This document shows positions 43,201 to 54,871 of a stretch of 64,000 bases of DNA, one piece after another. This stretch comes from Silene conica. Taxonomy: Eukaryota; Streptophyta; Magnoliopsida; Caryophyllales; Caryophyllaceae. Location: NCBI GenBank assembly GCA_029255685.2, contig CM055312.2:54718202-54782201 (forward strand), given 5' to 3'. Made by a program: the position numbers and the translations under genes. Position 1 is the first letter of the stretch; each line of letters starts with the position of its first letter. The notes under the pieces were generated by a model. The model was not told the origin of the DNA and did not search any database. It was given only the letters and a program-made list of their open reading frames with translations.

Positions 43201-46068
43201 GCAACTTGACATAGACCGTCAGTTACGTGTCTTTGTTCGTACATCTTAATATAAATAAAAAGAATAAGAGACCATAGATTGTAGATTGGTGCCCTATGTT
43301 AATTGTCTTAATATCAGAAAGAAGCTGTAAATTTAGATTGGCTTTATGATAATATGGGTGGTCAGTCCTGTATCTGGGAAACATTTGTCTTAGCTGACTA
43401 TTAATTTTTGTAGACATGTTGCTTTAGAAGTCATCTTATCTCTCAAAAAATGCCTGTTCCTTCTTTTATGGTCTGTTTTGTTCTTTGCCTTATGAGAGTT
43501 TGTCCTTTTTCTTTTTTATTCACTTTGGTAATGACCATTAATATTATAACCCTCTTAGGATCTGGCTTTTGATTTATCATTATCTGCGCTGCTGGGAGAA
43601 AACATCTACAACTTTGGGGAGCTACTTGCCCATCCGATTGTAAGCATCTTTATTTTGATTTGTCCCACTCTAGTGTCTATCTCGCTTATTTGGCTAACCT
43701 TTTCAAGTTTCTACTTAATGCATGACGTTACTCCCTCTATTAGGCATTTTAAGCAAAAATAAGAGAATTTTTTAGTCTAGCACTTGGACATGTACCCACG
43801 TCGGATACTTTCAGCCGAGTCTAGTCTGAATAACATAGGACTCATTGGTTACGTTCTTTCTGTCAATTTTCTATGTATGAGTTGTTTGTGCACCCTAACT
43901 TGCCATCTTAGAGATTGTCTATGTAACAATGTTAGAGGGCTGTTTATAGTTCTGATTGGATATTTTTTTGTTTACGTTGTCCACAAGGATGCCTTCTCGT
44001 AATGTGATGATATGTGGCTGCGGAGTGTATAATCTGTCTGTTATCATGTAGATTTATTATGCTATGAATTCGATACTGATTTAACTTGAGGAGAACTTGC
44101 TTTATTAAGTATCTCATCTATTATATTTCCCTTTTTTTTCATTTTTTACTTTATTGATTTATGAGTAGTTATGTCTTTAGTTCACGAGTAAGAACGCAGC
44201 TGCTTGATTCTATTTTGTACATCTCTGCTGATGGGTTACTTTGTACTTCCTCAGTTAAGGTCTCTTCTTGGGACAAAGGTCGAGTGGCTTTACTATATCC
44301 TTCAAGCGTTTAACAGCGGTGATTTGGTTCGATATCAAGAGTTATGCCATGTGCACAAGGATGCTCTGAATGCACAACCAGCACTTGTTGCTAACGAGAG
44401 GAAGCTTTTGGAGAAGATAAATATTCTATGCTTGATGGAGATCATTTTTAGGTAGCAAATGATAACATTAAGTTTGCATACACAAGTCTTTCGGTTTGTG
44501 TTTGAGACTTTTGCAGTTTAACCTAAAATATACCCTTGAATACTGATATATGTTTGTTGTTTTGCAGCCGTCCTGCTGAAGACCGGACAATTCCATTGAA
44601 AGTGATAGCTGAGCGCACTAAGCTATCTACTGAAGACGTGGAATACCTTCTCATGAAAAGCCTCTCTGTAAGTTATAATTCCTCTGTGTTGTGATTTTAC
44701 TTGATGCTGGTAGCGTTGCTTCTCAATTCTAGGTCACTTTGACTTTTCACTTCTTGGGCCATCTTCATGGATATCACCATATGGTATTGAATACGCACCC
44801 AACCCTTCCCAGTATGATACTTCTCATGAGAGAGGTCAAGGTGATTTCCGTGACAAAAGTGGAGGAGTTTAATGGATGGCCATAAAGCTTATAGTATGAT
44901 TTTTTTGCACTGTTATAAGACTTATTTATCAAATATCTCTCTCCTGAGTCTCCTCACATTAAAAAAGGCTAAATGTTTCAAGTTTACAGTCTGGTTAACT
45001 ATTGTGGAGGATCTACATTGAAAATGAATGATTAGAATCCATTAGTTATAAGATGTAATAGGTATTTGACAGCTTAAGAGTGTAGAAGACGGAGCTTATT
45101 TCATTCTTACCATTCATTAATATTCCATATGATGTTAAGAGGTTTATAATCCATTGGTTTTTAATTATTAATTAGAGATAATATAATGGATAGAAGTATT
45201 CTAAAAACAAAATCTGTTTCATGGGCCCTTTTGTCTTTTCATGTTTGTGACCCTTTTGTGCTAATGTTGTTTCCTTTTGATCCTTTGTTCGTTTATGTGG
45301 AATTGATTTTATTTTGTTTGTAGAAATCAAAATGCATGATTTCAGTTTCAAGGATTCGTTTGGGGATCACGTGGAATTCGATTCTGAATTTCATTTCTCA
45401 ATGGTGTTGGGGAAACAAATGGAATTGGAATTGGAATTGGAATGGGGGGGGATGATTTTATTTCCTTCAAAAAAAATTGACAGAAAATAAAAATAAAATT
45501 ATTGTGATGACATTTGCATAACAAAAGAACCGAATCATATGGTGATGAAATTGAAATGACACCTATATCTATATGGTATGAATTTGAGAACTCCAAATTT
45601 GAACTTGTTGGAATTTTCATAGTGTTCTTCCCATTTCATTTAGTTCTTATTCTAGTAAGTATTTTATGGTGAAAATTATCAAGTTGTCCTCAGCTCCTTA
45701 TTACAAACTCATTATTTGGTAAGCTTTGGGTAAATAGAATAATTGTAAGACTTTCAACGAGCGTATGAATACTAAACGATTATTTTTCCCTTTGTCTGTT
45801 AGTGTGTAAATACTGTTGTAAAAAATGTATTTCCAACAAGTACCTCAACGTGCATATGAATACTAAACGATTCTATGTTCAGGTTCACTTGATCGAGGGA
45901 ATCATTGATCAAGTAGAGGGGACGGTTCATGTGTCGTGGGTGCAACCAAGAGTATTGGGAGTCCCTCAAATCAAGTCCCTCCGTGATCGATTGGACAGTT
46001 GGGTCGGTAAAGTGCATACGGCATTGTTGTCAGTTGAAGCGGAGACACCTGACCTAGTCGCATCATGA
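40282..46068 (+). CDS. RPN9: 26S proteasome non-ATPase regulatory subunit 13 (RPN9), six exons
   Basis: Exons 40282-40431, 42221-42667, 43559-43639, 44255-44451, 44568-44667 and 45883-46068 join in frame to 386 codons, the usual plant RPN9 length. All five introns are GT-AG; only intron 4 splits a codon. The ATG at 40282 gives MSAMEYLESQKNSNPELAEW. Conserved stretches are YHNFITDFETKINPLKLAHF, DSMTDIDPSVYATFFWVSSQ and, near the end, IDQVEGTVHVSWVQPRVLG. The N-terminal part is helical repeats and the C-terminal part a PCI domain (about residues 170-350). The protein is a structural subunit of the proteasome lid and acts in ubiquitin-dependent protein breakdown in nucleus and cytosol. No damage is seen despite the surrounding mobile elements. 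Angiosperms can have two copies, and I cannot say which this is. Confidence 0.96.
41614..41919. mobile_element. Tourist-like MITE in RPN9 intron 1
   Basis: 306 bp. The left end GGGCACTAGTAATAGATGAA and the inverted right end GGGCATTAACAATAGAGGTT are related, and TTA duplications lie at 41611-41613 and 41920-41922. The body repeats ACAAACCTC-type words. Confidence 0.82.
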
Positions 46069-46707
46069 GTCTAGTTCTTAGGTGTGTCGTATGTTGCTTT
46101 TGTACTTGATTTCTTTCTCAAACTTTTATTGAACAAATTTCCTGCTAGTAAAGTATTTTCTTCCTAGTTTCGGGCTGTTTTTGCTTGCTTTGCCAATTAG
46201 ATTTACAAGTGCCGCTGAGTACTTTTAAAAATTTTGAAGCTATGGATTGGAATCTGTATTTCTATGAATTTACAATCACCGCTTTTCATTTTATTTTCCC
46301 CTGAAAAATGACCGAAATCATCCTTTTCCATGGCCAAGGTGTAATTTTCTGTGCTGGTGATTAAACTTAGGGGAACGAATCGAACCGCAATAACCAAACC
46401 GAAAAACCGTACATTTTAAGGTTCGATTAACCGAACCATTTTGACAACGCGGTTCGGTGAACAGAACCGTTAAATTTATCATGGACACGGTTCGGTTGAG
46501 GTTCGCAATTTTAGAAAAGAGGTTAACCGCGAACCGAACTGTTCACAAAGAATAAGCAACAAATTAAAATATTATATAAAAAAATATTTTTTTGTTTAAT
46601 TAAAAAGTGTTTCTAGATTCAAAAATGGTTAAAGTGATTAATATTAAAGTTTCACTAATGATCTTTATTGTTGAGTATGATTAAATATTAAAAATTTAAT
46701 TAAACTA

Positions 46708-47053
46708 CTCCCTCCGATCCAGACAAAATGTAACGGTTGCTTTATCACAGTTGCCGAGACACTTTTTGTAACGTGAATATCTTTAGTTACACATTATTAA
46801 AAATTATAAAAATTTGATATTCTTATACTCCCTCCGTCCCAGTGATATGTTTACACTTTCTTTATTTCTCTCTCACAAAATAAAGGAAGTGTAAACATCC
46901 CACTAGGACAGAGGTAGTAGCATTTATGACGATAAATCAAACAAGATCCCATATGGCTATATTTTGTCTTATAGATTAACGGTAATATCAAAGATTCCCT
47001 ACGACCATGAATGCCAAAAAGCAACCGTTACCTTTTGTCTGGATCGGAGGGAG
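46708..47053. mobile_element. Stowaway-like MITE nested in the hAT element
   Basis: The ends CTCCCTCCGATCCAGACAAA and its inverted copy (to 47053) are flanked by TA on each side, the mariner/Stowaway duplication. It is itself split by the MITE at 46828-46917. Confidence 0.9.
46828..46917. mobile_element. 90-bp Stowaway-like MITE, third nesting level
   Basis: It starts CTCCCTCCGTCCCAGTGATA, ends with the inverted form (two changes in the last 12 bases), and has TA on both sides. The two arms pair over most of its length (GTTTACACTT / AAGTGTAAAC). Confidence 0.9.
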
Positions 47054-47365
47054 TACTAGATAAAATTCTCGAAAATTAAAGAAAAAGTATTTTAGCATGT
47101 TTATAGGTTAACCGGTAACCGAACCACAAATAACCGTTTAAAGTGGTGAAGCGAACCGCAAATAATCGTTAGGAACGATGCGGTTTATGTTCGGTGTTTT
47201 GCCAAACCGAACCGTGTGCGAACCTAAATAAATATGCGGTTCGGTGAACCGAACCGCGAATGAACACCCCTAATTAAACTTGTCTAAGTCGAAGTCGAAG
47301 TCAAAGTCAAAGTTAGTCTCGTTATATATTCGCTCTATCCCAGTTATCTATTTCTCTTTACAGTA

Positions 47366-47583
47366 GTTCTCCTGTACGACGGTCACATGCCGTGTATTTT
47401 TGCAAAATATGACCATTTTGTGGTAAAAAGTGACCACATTTTGATAAATAGTGACCACTTTTGAAAAATAGGTCATTTTTTTAAACAAAAAAAGTGGTCA
47501 CTATTTAATCAAAAGTGGTCATTACTTATAAAAATGTGGTCACTTTTCTTCTGCTCGCATGTGCGACCGTCGTAAAGTAGAAT
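47366..47583. repeat. Foldback (hairpin) MITE
   Basis: The arms GTACGACGGTCACATG and CATGTGCGACCGTCGTAAAG pair, and the inner parts (AAAAGTGACCACATTTT against AAAATGTGGTCACTTTT) also pair, so nearly all of the 218 bp folds back. The duplication is unclear. Confidence 0.8.
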
Positions 47584-47639
47584 TTGTGTTCTTTTTAATT
47601 AAAATATGTAATTGCTGAATCCTGCACTATCTTTTACTC

Positions 47640-48115
47640 TATCCTACACATTTTGCCTTTTTTTTCCATCAATACCCTTCAATGCCCCAGTAAATTAGGC
47701 TTGATTTGGACATTTGATCATAATTTGCACTTTTCTAATTAATCCATCAAATAACTTATGCAAAACTTATGTAACTTGAAACACAAAGTCCTTTGCTTGC
47801 TTATTATTACTCATACTTAGTCATGCTTCTAGTCTTGACATAATTTGTAGTAGTTTTAGCCTAATTAGGCCAAATTCCTACAAAACATACTTGAAAACAC
47901 AATTGCACTGGAAATATAATATTAGCTCAAAATCACTTAAATAAGTGTTAAATGACATATAAAACAAAGTTAATAAAAGGGGTTAAAGCACGTAGACATA
48001 TCACTTATCAGGGAGATTGGGCAAACAATTCTAGCATGATCACGTAAAACGGTGCCGAAACGGGATTAAAAGCATAGGAAAAAAAGAGAAAATACGACCA
48101 AATACATGCTCATCA
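47640..48115 (-). repeat. Element D LTR fragment
   Basis: The sense start TGATGAGCATGTATTTGG follows a purine tract, as in A and C. No partner LTR is in the window, so the limit at the low-coordinate side is a guess. No motif A or B sites are present. Confidence 0.55.
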
Positions 48116-50925
48116 AAATTCCCCACACCTAAGCCTTACTCGTCCTCAAGTAAGTTAATCAACAACGGACTAAGACCCTCAATTAAATAAAACGATCTAC
48201 GCTACTAATATCCGATGAAAAACAATTAACGGACCTCGTCCGTCCCTTCAACTCGCAATGAAACACAATAATAAAGTATGCATTCCATTGCAAGGCAAGT
48301 TGGGTCTTGCGGAATTTTTTTGACACATCCAATCAATCAAGCACATAGAACACTTAAGATGCATCACAAAAAGTCAAAACCGCTTCCCTCATCAAAACAG
48401 TCGTTTCGGTTTGAAAAATGAAAAGTTTAGGTCAGGAGAAATTGTCTTAAAGTCGAACGAGGTGCTAACCCCCTAACAATGGCTCAAACGACCCAATTAG
48501 GTCCAATACCCAAGAAACACATTCAAGCGCAGGGTGAGGGGAAATCGAGCAAGTCTTCCGAGATTTACAAAACCAACACAAAATTCAACCAAAGGAACCA
48601 TGGCTAAGAGAACCTAGGCCAACGACATCCTCACGGTTTTCACTCGTCTTTCATTTTTGAATTCCGGGTGTTATTGTGCAAAAAGAAGACAAAACATTCT
48701 CCTACTATGACTCATCATGCGTGCCCGCAATCTAATGTATTACACTGTCCTATGTCCAAACGAAATGAAAAAAAACAATGCCCTAAATATCAAACAAGTG
48801 TTGCAATGGGGATAGGGAGTAGGACAAAACAGGATTGGTGCAAGCACCGATTGCGTATGTGAGGCTCAACATCAAGAATGATCATGCTACCCTTCATCCG
48901 ACTCATTATTACAACAATTAAGACACGTCTATTCCCTAACATCGATTTGACAAACCGTGAAAAAATTGCATAAACCCGAATTAATTGGAAAAATTCAAAA
49001 TCGATTACAAACCTTTCAAACGGTCTCAATGAACAACATATATACCCTAACAAGGAATTTTTATACCAAGTTCATGCAAAAATTATGTAAATCCGATTCA
49101 CTTGGTAAAACATCATAAGACCTCTTATTATAACGCCTTTTTCTACCTGCTAATGATGAAAATGGGGTGTTGCTTGCTCTTTCTTTCTTTTGAAAACAAG
49201 TATTTATAATTACATATGACCTCTTTTTGGCATTTTTCAAAAAAATTCTAATTTTCTCTTTCGTTTTTCATTTCACTTTCAAACGTCAACCAAACAAACA
49301 ACCAAACAATGACTATATGGGTGTGTGTGCACCGCCTATCTCCAATTCCCGACTCCACCACCTAAATTACTACTACAACAAATCATGACTCATTCTTGAT
49401 CAAATAAGAGTGTTTTTGGGATGTAGTTCGTTTAGTAGTTATGCCAAATAAAATAGGCTAAGGCTCAAAAGGGGTGAATGAAAAAAGGGAATCAATGCAA
49501 GGAACAAAGTGAGGCACATTTGGCTATGTGAGGTTCATATATATAAATAAACAAATTTTGTTTCATAAATCATGCATGAAAATGAGATGTAAATCATGGT
49601 CTAAGGAAGGAATGACATATTTATGCATTTAGATGTAACACGCTCCACGAGGAGGCCGACTCTCGAACCTAGGTGAGGGTTAGGTATATATGATTGTTTG
49701 AATGAACCAACCCTATGAGGCTCTACCCTTTTCTTTGAGTGGCTAAGTCAAGTCCTAGGTCTAGCCTATGGTCCAAGGCCTCACAAGGCTGGTTTATACT
49801 TATTAGACAAGTCCACTTCCCTAGGCTAACTAAGAGGACATTTGTGCAAGCCACGAGAAGGGAAAAAACACAATTGGAATGATTTTCATCATAGGGATAC
49901 CATATTCTCTTCCTAAAGCACATTTGGTCAAAACATTGTATACAAACAAAGTGAAAAATGAAGAAAAACAACACATTTGAACAATTTGAACCAAATGCAC
50001 GCGGGAACGAAATTAACATGAAAAAAGACATGCAACGAAGTTCGACTATCCTAGCAGCACATGAACACCAAAAACCACAAGTTCCCAAAGCATCAAAATC
50101 CCATCCTCCTCCATGCTATTGAACAATAGAAAGAAAAACGTAAATGAGAAAGAGATAGGAACGTGTATACCAAACAACCTTCTAATCTATTTTTTAGCCT
50201 TTGATTCTCAATGTAGCTATGGTACTGGTTAACCAAACAAACATATATATGCAAGGCAATGAACAATATAAACAAACAAAATGAAGCATATTTTTAGAAA
50301 ATTTTCAGGTATTTCGTTTTTTTTGGCATTTTAAAATTTTTTTTTTATCAAATTTAGAAAGAAATATGAACAAGTATGCACAAATTGAAATTTACATTGT
50401 CCTCAATGGATCAATGTGCAAGGAGGAAATAATTAAAATAAAAGACATATTTTTGAGATTTATAAATTTTTGGAAAATGAAATAATTATTTTTGAATTTT
50501 TGAATATTTTGAAAACGTGTTTTTGTATTTTTGAAATATTCAAAAGGAAAACTCGTTTTTGAAATTTCGGAAATGATGAAATTTCCTTCACACACTTATT
50601 TATTTACATGAATCAAATGAGAATGAATATGTCGAGGAAATTCCAAATAAAAGAGCATGTTTTTGTAAGTTTTTCATTTCTCAATTTTTTTTTATTTTCA
50701 AATAAGATGCAATGCATGAACTATCCTATGTTAAAATTTAAAATATGTTGCAATAAATTTCACTATATGGATGGAATTGCTAAATGTGACAATATATTAC
50801 ATGAAAATAAATTTTAATGCAAACTACAAGAATGCAATTTTTATGGTGCCGAAACTACTAAATGTACATCTATCTAAATGCTTGTGAAAATTAAATATGA
50901 ACAAGAGAATTTTTATTTTTAGGTA
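48116..50925 (-). other. Element D 3' non-coding region
   Basis: No coding sequence is recognised. It contains the conserved block shared with elements A, B and C near 49610-49690 (ATGTAACACGCTCCACGAGG) and T-rich tracts near 50310-50350. Confidence 0.6.
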
Positions 50926-51799
50926 TTATACTTGTGTTTTGGATTTACAAGGGAGCCGGAAGAGCCAATCAAGCCAATCACTCATCATCCTCCTCCACAT
51001 TTGTATCTTCATCCATTGTTGAATCTCGAATAAGCTCATCAGTGTTGAAAGGGACGTCAACGTTACCCGAACCGGACCCGAAATCATCACCTTGGTAGAA
51101 GGAAGTTGTACCTCCATACCAAGTTCCTTGATCAGGCTCTTGTGACGGATGAAAAATTTTGGCGGCTCAATAATCCGGTTGGGGAATAAGGTCACCATGG
51201 TTGGTGACGGAGTATCCACCATCCGGACCCAAGTGATAAGAAGGATGAGGCATGTCATCACCAACATAGTCACGACGACAAAAATCATCATAGATTAGGA
51301 AATTCCCACTTGCTTGATCATAGTAGATGCGATCAAGCTTCCGGTTCATCTCTCTTTTTTCGTCCTTTGTCGTCTTTAGGGTCATGTCACCCATCCACTT
51401 GGATAGGTCGGGATGTATTGGATAGTATTAAGGTTGAGAGGAAGAACATTCACCTTGTTGTTAAGGATGAGGTTGTGAGGGTGGAAGGGACTTCCTTCCT
51501 TCTGTCCCTCCCATAGACGATGGGAGGCCCATTTAGAGGTTTAGAATGATCAATCGGGGCCTCAAGAGGAAGAAGGTAGAAATCCTGATCTTGCTTTATC
51601 CCGAACTGTTTGAAATTGGGGAGCGGAACAAAATTTTTCTTGCTAATTTGCCACTACTCAAGGCCACCCCCAGGTTCTTCTAAATCCATTTAAGATACTT
51701 TTTCATGTAGTATCTTGGCAAGTAAGACTCTCCCGACATTTAACGGACGTTGGAAAGGTCAATCGGTCGGTCAAGGCACTTAGCTATTCTAGTAATCAA

Positions 51800-51840
51800 C
51801 CCCCCCCCCCCCCCCCCCCCCTCCCCCACCCCCACCACCA
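51800..51840. repeat. Poly-C run (22 C) followed by CCCCCA repeats
   Basis: Bases 51800-51821 are all C, then TCCCCCACCCCCACCACCAC. The minus strand therefore has long G runs able to form a G-quadruplex. It lies at a frame break of the env-like ORF. The exact length could be an assembly artefact. Confidence 0.85.
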
Positions 51841-52316
51841 CCACATGAATGGGCACTGTTTAGGCCGGTGCATTCGATAACTTTCCAAAATGGAGTTTCA
51901 TGTGATGAGTTATGTTAATTCGATAGTTAGCCGGCTTTGTGAAGAGGTAAGAACCTAGAATTTCTAACTCATCAACCCGCGTCACCGAAGGCTCATCCCA
52001 GACAAAAATAGTGCGTCCCATAAACCTAAACCAAACATGTATTGGTGCAAAATGAACGGCCGTGGCAGGCCGCTTAACCCCGTTCGCATCCTCTAATCTC
52101 GAAATCGCCAACCAAACCTTAGACAAGTGCAAGGTTTCAGGTGCCCGATGTGTCGGGGCATCCTCAAGTCCAAAATATTTAGCTAATCTTCCCAAAGACA
52201 AGACATTGTCTACACTGTTGAGACGGAAACGAATGTTTGACACCATCCCAGAAATTTTTACCCTTTTCCAAACTAAAGCTACTCAAAAACTGCCAAGTAA
52301 TTTGGGGGTAGGTTTG

Positions 52317-52886
52317 TGTTGGATTAATCTCCCAAAAACTCTAACAATTAAATGTTGAAATAAAGTGTGGAATGTTTTACAAGCAAATACGTAAATTGTT
52401 TACGTTTTGGAAGTAGAAACATATAATCTACAAAGAGTTATAGAATTGTTTTAATTAAAACAATTAATGGTTTATTGGAAGTTTTAAGAACTTCTTAATA
52501 TAAATAGGTGATGGTACTAATTGTTTTAGTACACACAAAAAGGAGAAAAGCAAATTAATATAATTTGGTTAGAATACTTATTGTTCTTAAGGAGAGAAAA
52601 TAGAGTATTCAACATCCATTAGATATAATAAGAGTGAGACAAAGTTGAGAGAAAGTAACAATACTAGTGTGTGTGATTGTACTTTACGAACTTTGTATTA
52701 TCTTATTAAGTGAATTAATTTGTCAAGAGAGTCGTGGTTTTTCCCTTAGTTAAGAAGGGTTTCCACGTGATAATTGTGGTGTCATTATATTTTTATTACT
52801 TACGTTTGTTGTACGTGTTCTTTCTTAGTTTCGTTGTTGAGTGACATTAATCTCCCTCACCGGGTTTACAGGACGCTTCCCCAACA
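52317..52886 (+). repeat. 5' LTR of the gag-only Copia
   Basis: Ends TGTTGGATTA and TTCCCCAACA. A TATA-like TTAATATAAATAGG lies near 52500. It is 570 bp. Confidence 0.95.
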
Positions 52887-52887
52887 G

Positions 52888-52900
52888 TGGTATCAGAGCC
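52888..52900 (+). promoter_or_regulatory. Primer binding site (initiator tRNA-Met)
   Basis: TGGTATCAGAGCC lies one base after the LTR, the standard Copia primer site. Confidence 0.93.
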
Positions 52901-52967
52901 GAAGGTTCTGTATATTGGGAGGTGTGGGAGATTCCGTATTAGGGAGGAACTTATTATCGTAAGTAAG

Positions 52968-54113
52968 ATGGCGGAGAAATTTCATATTCCTTTGTTTGAT
53001 GGGAAAATGAATTTTATGGTGTGGAAGAGCACAATTGAAGACTTGCTTGTACAGTCGAGTCTTGATGTGGCTTTAGAATTGACTAAACCAACGGAGATGA
53101 GTGCGTCTGATTGGGAGTCAAAGAAAAAGAAAGCTGTGAGTATGATAAGGTTGGCAGTAGCACCGGAGATTAAATATAATCTTTTGAGCGAGAAGGAGCC
53201 GAGGGCCTTGTTAGAGAAGTTGCAAGGCATGTATGCATCAAAGTCGCTCACCAACCGGCTATGTTTGCGATGGGAGTTGTATCAACTCAAAATGGAGGAG
53301 GGTGATACAAATTTGCAAGACCACATAAATAAATTCAACCAATTAGTGTGCCAACTCTTGAATGCCGATGAGAAGATAATGGATCAAGAGCAAGCTCTCT
53401 TGTTATTGGCTTCATTACCGAAAAGTTTTAAACCCATTGTGTTGACGATGCTTGTGGATAGAGAAAAGATCTCTTTAGATGAAGCAATAACGGTGGTAAG
53501 AGAAAATGAAAGGATGATGGCAAAAATAGATGGAGATGCATCATCAAGTGATGGAGCACTAGTGGCAGATGGCTTTGAAAGAGGGAGAAAATCACAAAGA
53601 TATGGAGATGGCCAAAGAAGTAGATCAAAGTCGCGCGCGAGGGACATGGATAGTGTAGAGTGTTATTATTGTCATGAGAAGGGCCATATTCAACGAAATT
53701 GTCCAATGATGAAGGAAGACTTGAAAAGTGTAAAGTCTTTAAGAGAAAAGTTGGGCAAAGCTAAGGTTGATGATATAGGTGATTCTTCCAATCTTGTATG
53801 TGGTAATAATAGTGATGCAGATATATTCTTGACTACGCAAGATGAGATGAGGTGTCAAGAAAAATGGGTGATAGATTCGGGTGCCTCTGTGCATGTGTGT
53901 AAAGACCAAGGAGCGTTTGATACTTTGCAAACTATTGGAGACTTTGGGCATGTTAAAGTTGGTGACGGTCTCAAATTAAAAGTTGAGGGTGTAGGGAGTG
54001 TGAGAATGAAACTCCATGATGACACTATAAGAACTTTTAAAAATGTGAGGTATGTTCCTAAAGCGTGTTCCAACATTATTTCTTTGGGCGTGTTGACAAA
54101 CCAAGGAAACTGA
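52968..54113 (+). CDS. Copia gag-protease, intact to the protease
   Basis: 381 aa from the ATG at 52968; upstream in-frame codons reach into the primer site, so this first Met after the leader is the likely start. Residues 1-200 are the Copia gag region (FDGKMNFMVWKSTIEDLLVQ, LPKSFKPIVLTML). A CCHC knuckle CYYCHEKGHIQRNC is at about residues 233-246, and the retropepsin WVIDSGASVHVC at about 304-315 keeps the catalytic Asp (DSGA). The stop at 54111-54113 is followed in another frame by GKWCKVYRGRSLVMRG, the normal continuation toward integrase, so the stop reflects a small frameshift. Everything after that is deleted. Gag could still form particles and be mobilised by a full Copia (inference). 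Confidence 0.92.
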   Translation: MAEKFHIPLFDGKMNFMVWKSTIEDLLVQSSLDVALELTKPTEMSASDWESKKKKAVSMIRLAVAPEIKYNLLSEKEPRALLEKLQGMYASKSLTNRLCLRWELYQLKMEEGDTNLQDHINKFNQLVCQLLNADEKIMDQEQALLLLASLPKSFKPIVLTMLVDREKISLDEAITVVRENERMMAKIDGDASSSDGALVADGFERGRKSQRYGDGQRSRSKSRARDMDSVECYYCHEKGHIQRNCPMMKEDLKSVKSLREKLGKAKVDDIGDSSNLVCGNNSDADIFLTTQDEMRCQEKWVIDSGASVHVCKDQGAFDTLQTIGDFGHVKVGDGLKLKVEGVGSVRMKLHDDTIRTFKNVRYVPKACSNIISLGVLTNQGN

Positions 54114-54301
54114 TATGTTGGTAGTGGTAAGTGGTGTAAAGTATATCGTGGGAGAAGCTTGGTAATGCGAGGGGTGAAAACGAAAACCAATATTTGCTAT
54201 GTGGATGGACATAGCGTGAAAAGGAAGGCCGGCGTTAATAAGAAAGTCCGTTTTTTCCGAGATAGTTGAGGTGTTTGGAGCTTTTGGTCGAGGGAGGAAT
54301 T

Positions 54302-54871
54302 TGTTGGATTAATCTCCCAAAAACTCTAACAATTAAATGTTGAAATAAAGTGTGGAATGTTTTACAAGCAAATACGTAAATTGTTTACGTTTTGGAAGTA
54401 GAAACATATAATCTACAAAGAGTTATAGAATTGTTTTAATTAAAACAATTAATGGTTTATTGGAAGTTTTAAGAACTTCTTAATATAAATAGGTGATGGT
54501 ACTAATTGTTTTAGTACACACAAAAAGGAGAAAAGCAAATTAATATAATTTGGTGAGAATACTTATTGTTCTTAAGGAGAGAAAATAGAGTATTCAACAT
54601 CCATTAGATATAATAAGAGTGAGACAAAGTTGAGAGAAAGTAACAATACTAGTGTGTGTGATTGTACTTTACGAACTTTGTATTATCTTATTAAGTGAAT
54701 TAATTTGTCAAGAGAGCCGTGGTTTTTCCCTTAGTTAAGAAGGGTTTCCACGTGATAATTGTGGTGTCATTATATTTTTGTTACTTACGTTTGTTGTACG
54801 TGTTCTTTCTTAGTTTCGTTGTTGAGTGACATTAATCTCCCTCACTGGGTTTACAGGACGCTTCCCCAACA
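54302..54871 (+). repeat. 3' LTR of the gag-only Copia
   Basis: 570 bp, preceded by a purine stretch (GAGGGAGGAATT at 54290-54301). It has four substitutions relative to the 5' LTR, three of them transitions. Confidence 0.95.

Larger units (their letters stand above)
46368..47272. mobile_element. Non-autonomous hAT element, 905 bp, with 8-bp duplication
   Basis: The left end TAGGGGAACGAATCGAACCG and the inverted right end TAGGGGTGTTCATTCGCGGT are flanked by ATTAAACT at 46360-46367 and 47273-47280. The subterminal regions are full of GGTTCGGT / ACCGAACC repeats. No transposase is seen. It lies 300 bp downstream of RPN9. Confidence 0.9.
52317..54871 (+). mobile_element. Copia-type gag-protease-only LTR element, young
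   Basis: Both LTRs are 570 bp (52317-52886 and 54302-54871) with TGTTGG/CCAACA ends and differ at four positions. The duplication GTTTG lies at 52312-52316 and 54872-54876. The internal region is only 1415 bp: primer site, one gag-protease ORF and a short remnant. Integrase, RT and RNase H are missing. The layout fits the described TR-GAG type of non-autonomous element. It interrupts the env-like ORF of element D. Confidence 0.95.

Noticed and set aside
52774..52962. Small Cys-rich open frame across the LTR end
   Set aside because: It spans the LTR, primer site and leader; an almost identical frame occurs in the other LTR.
53428..53706. Antisense frames in the Copia gag
   Set aside because: Shadows of the gag-protease ORF.
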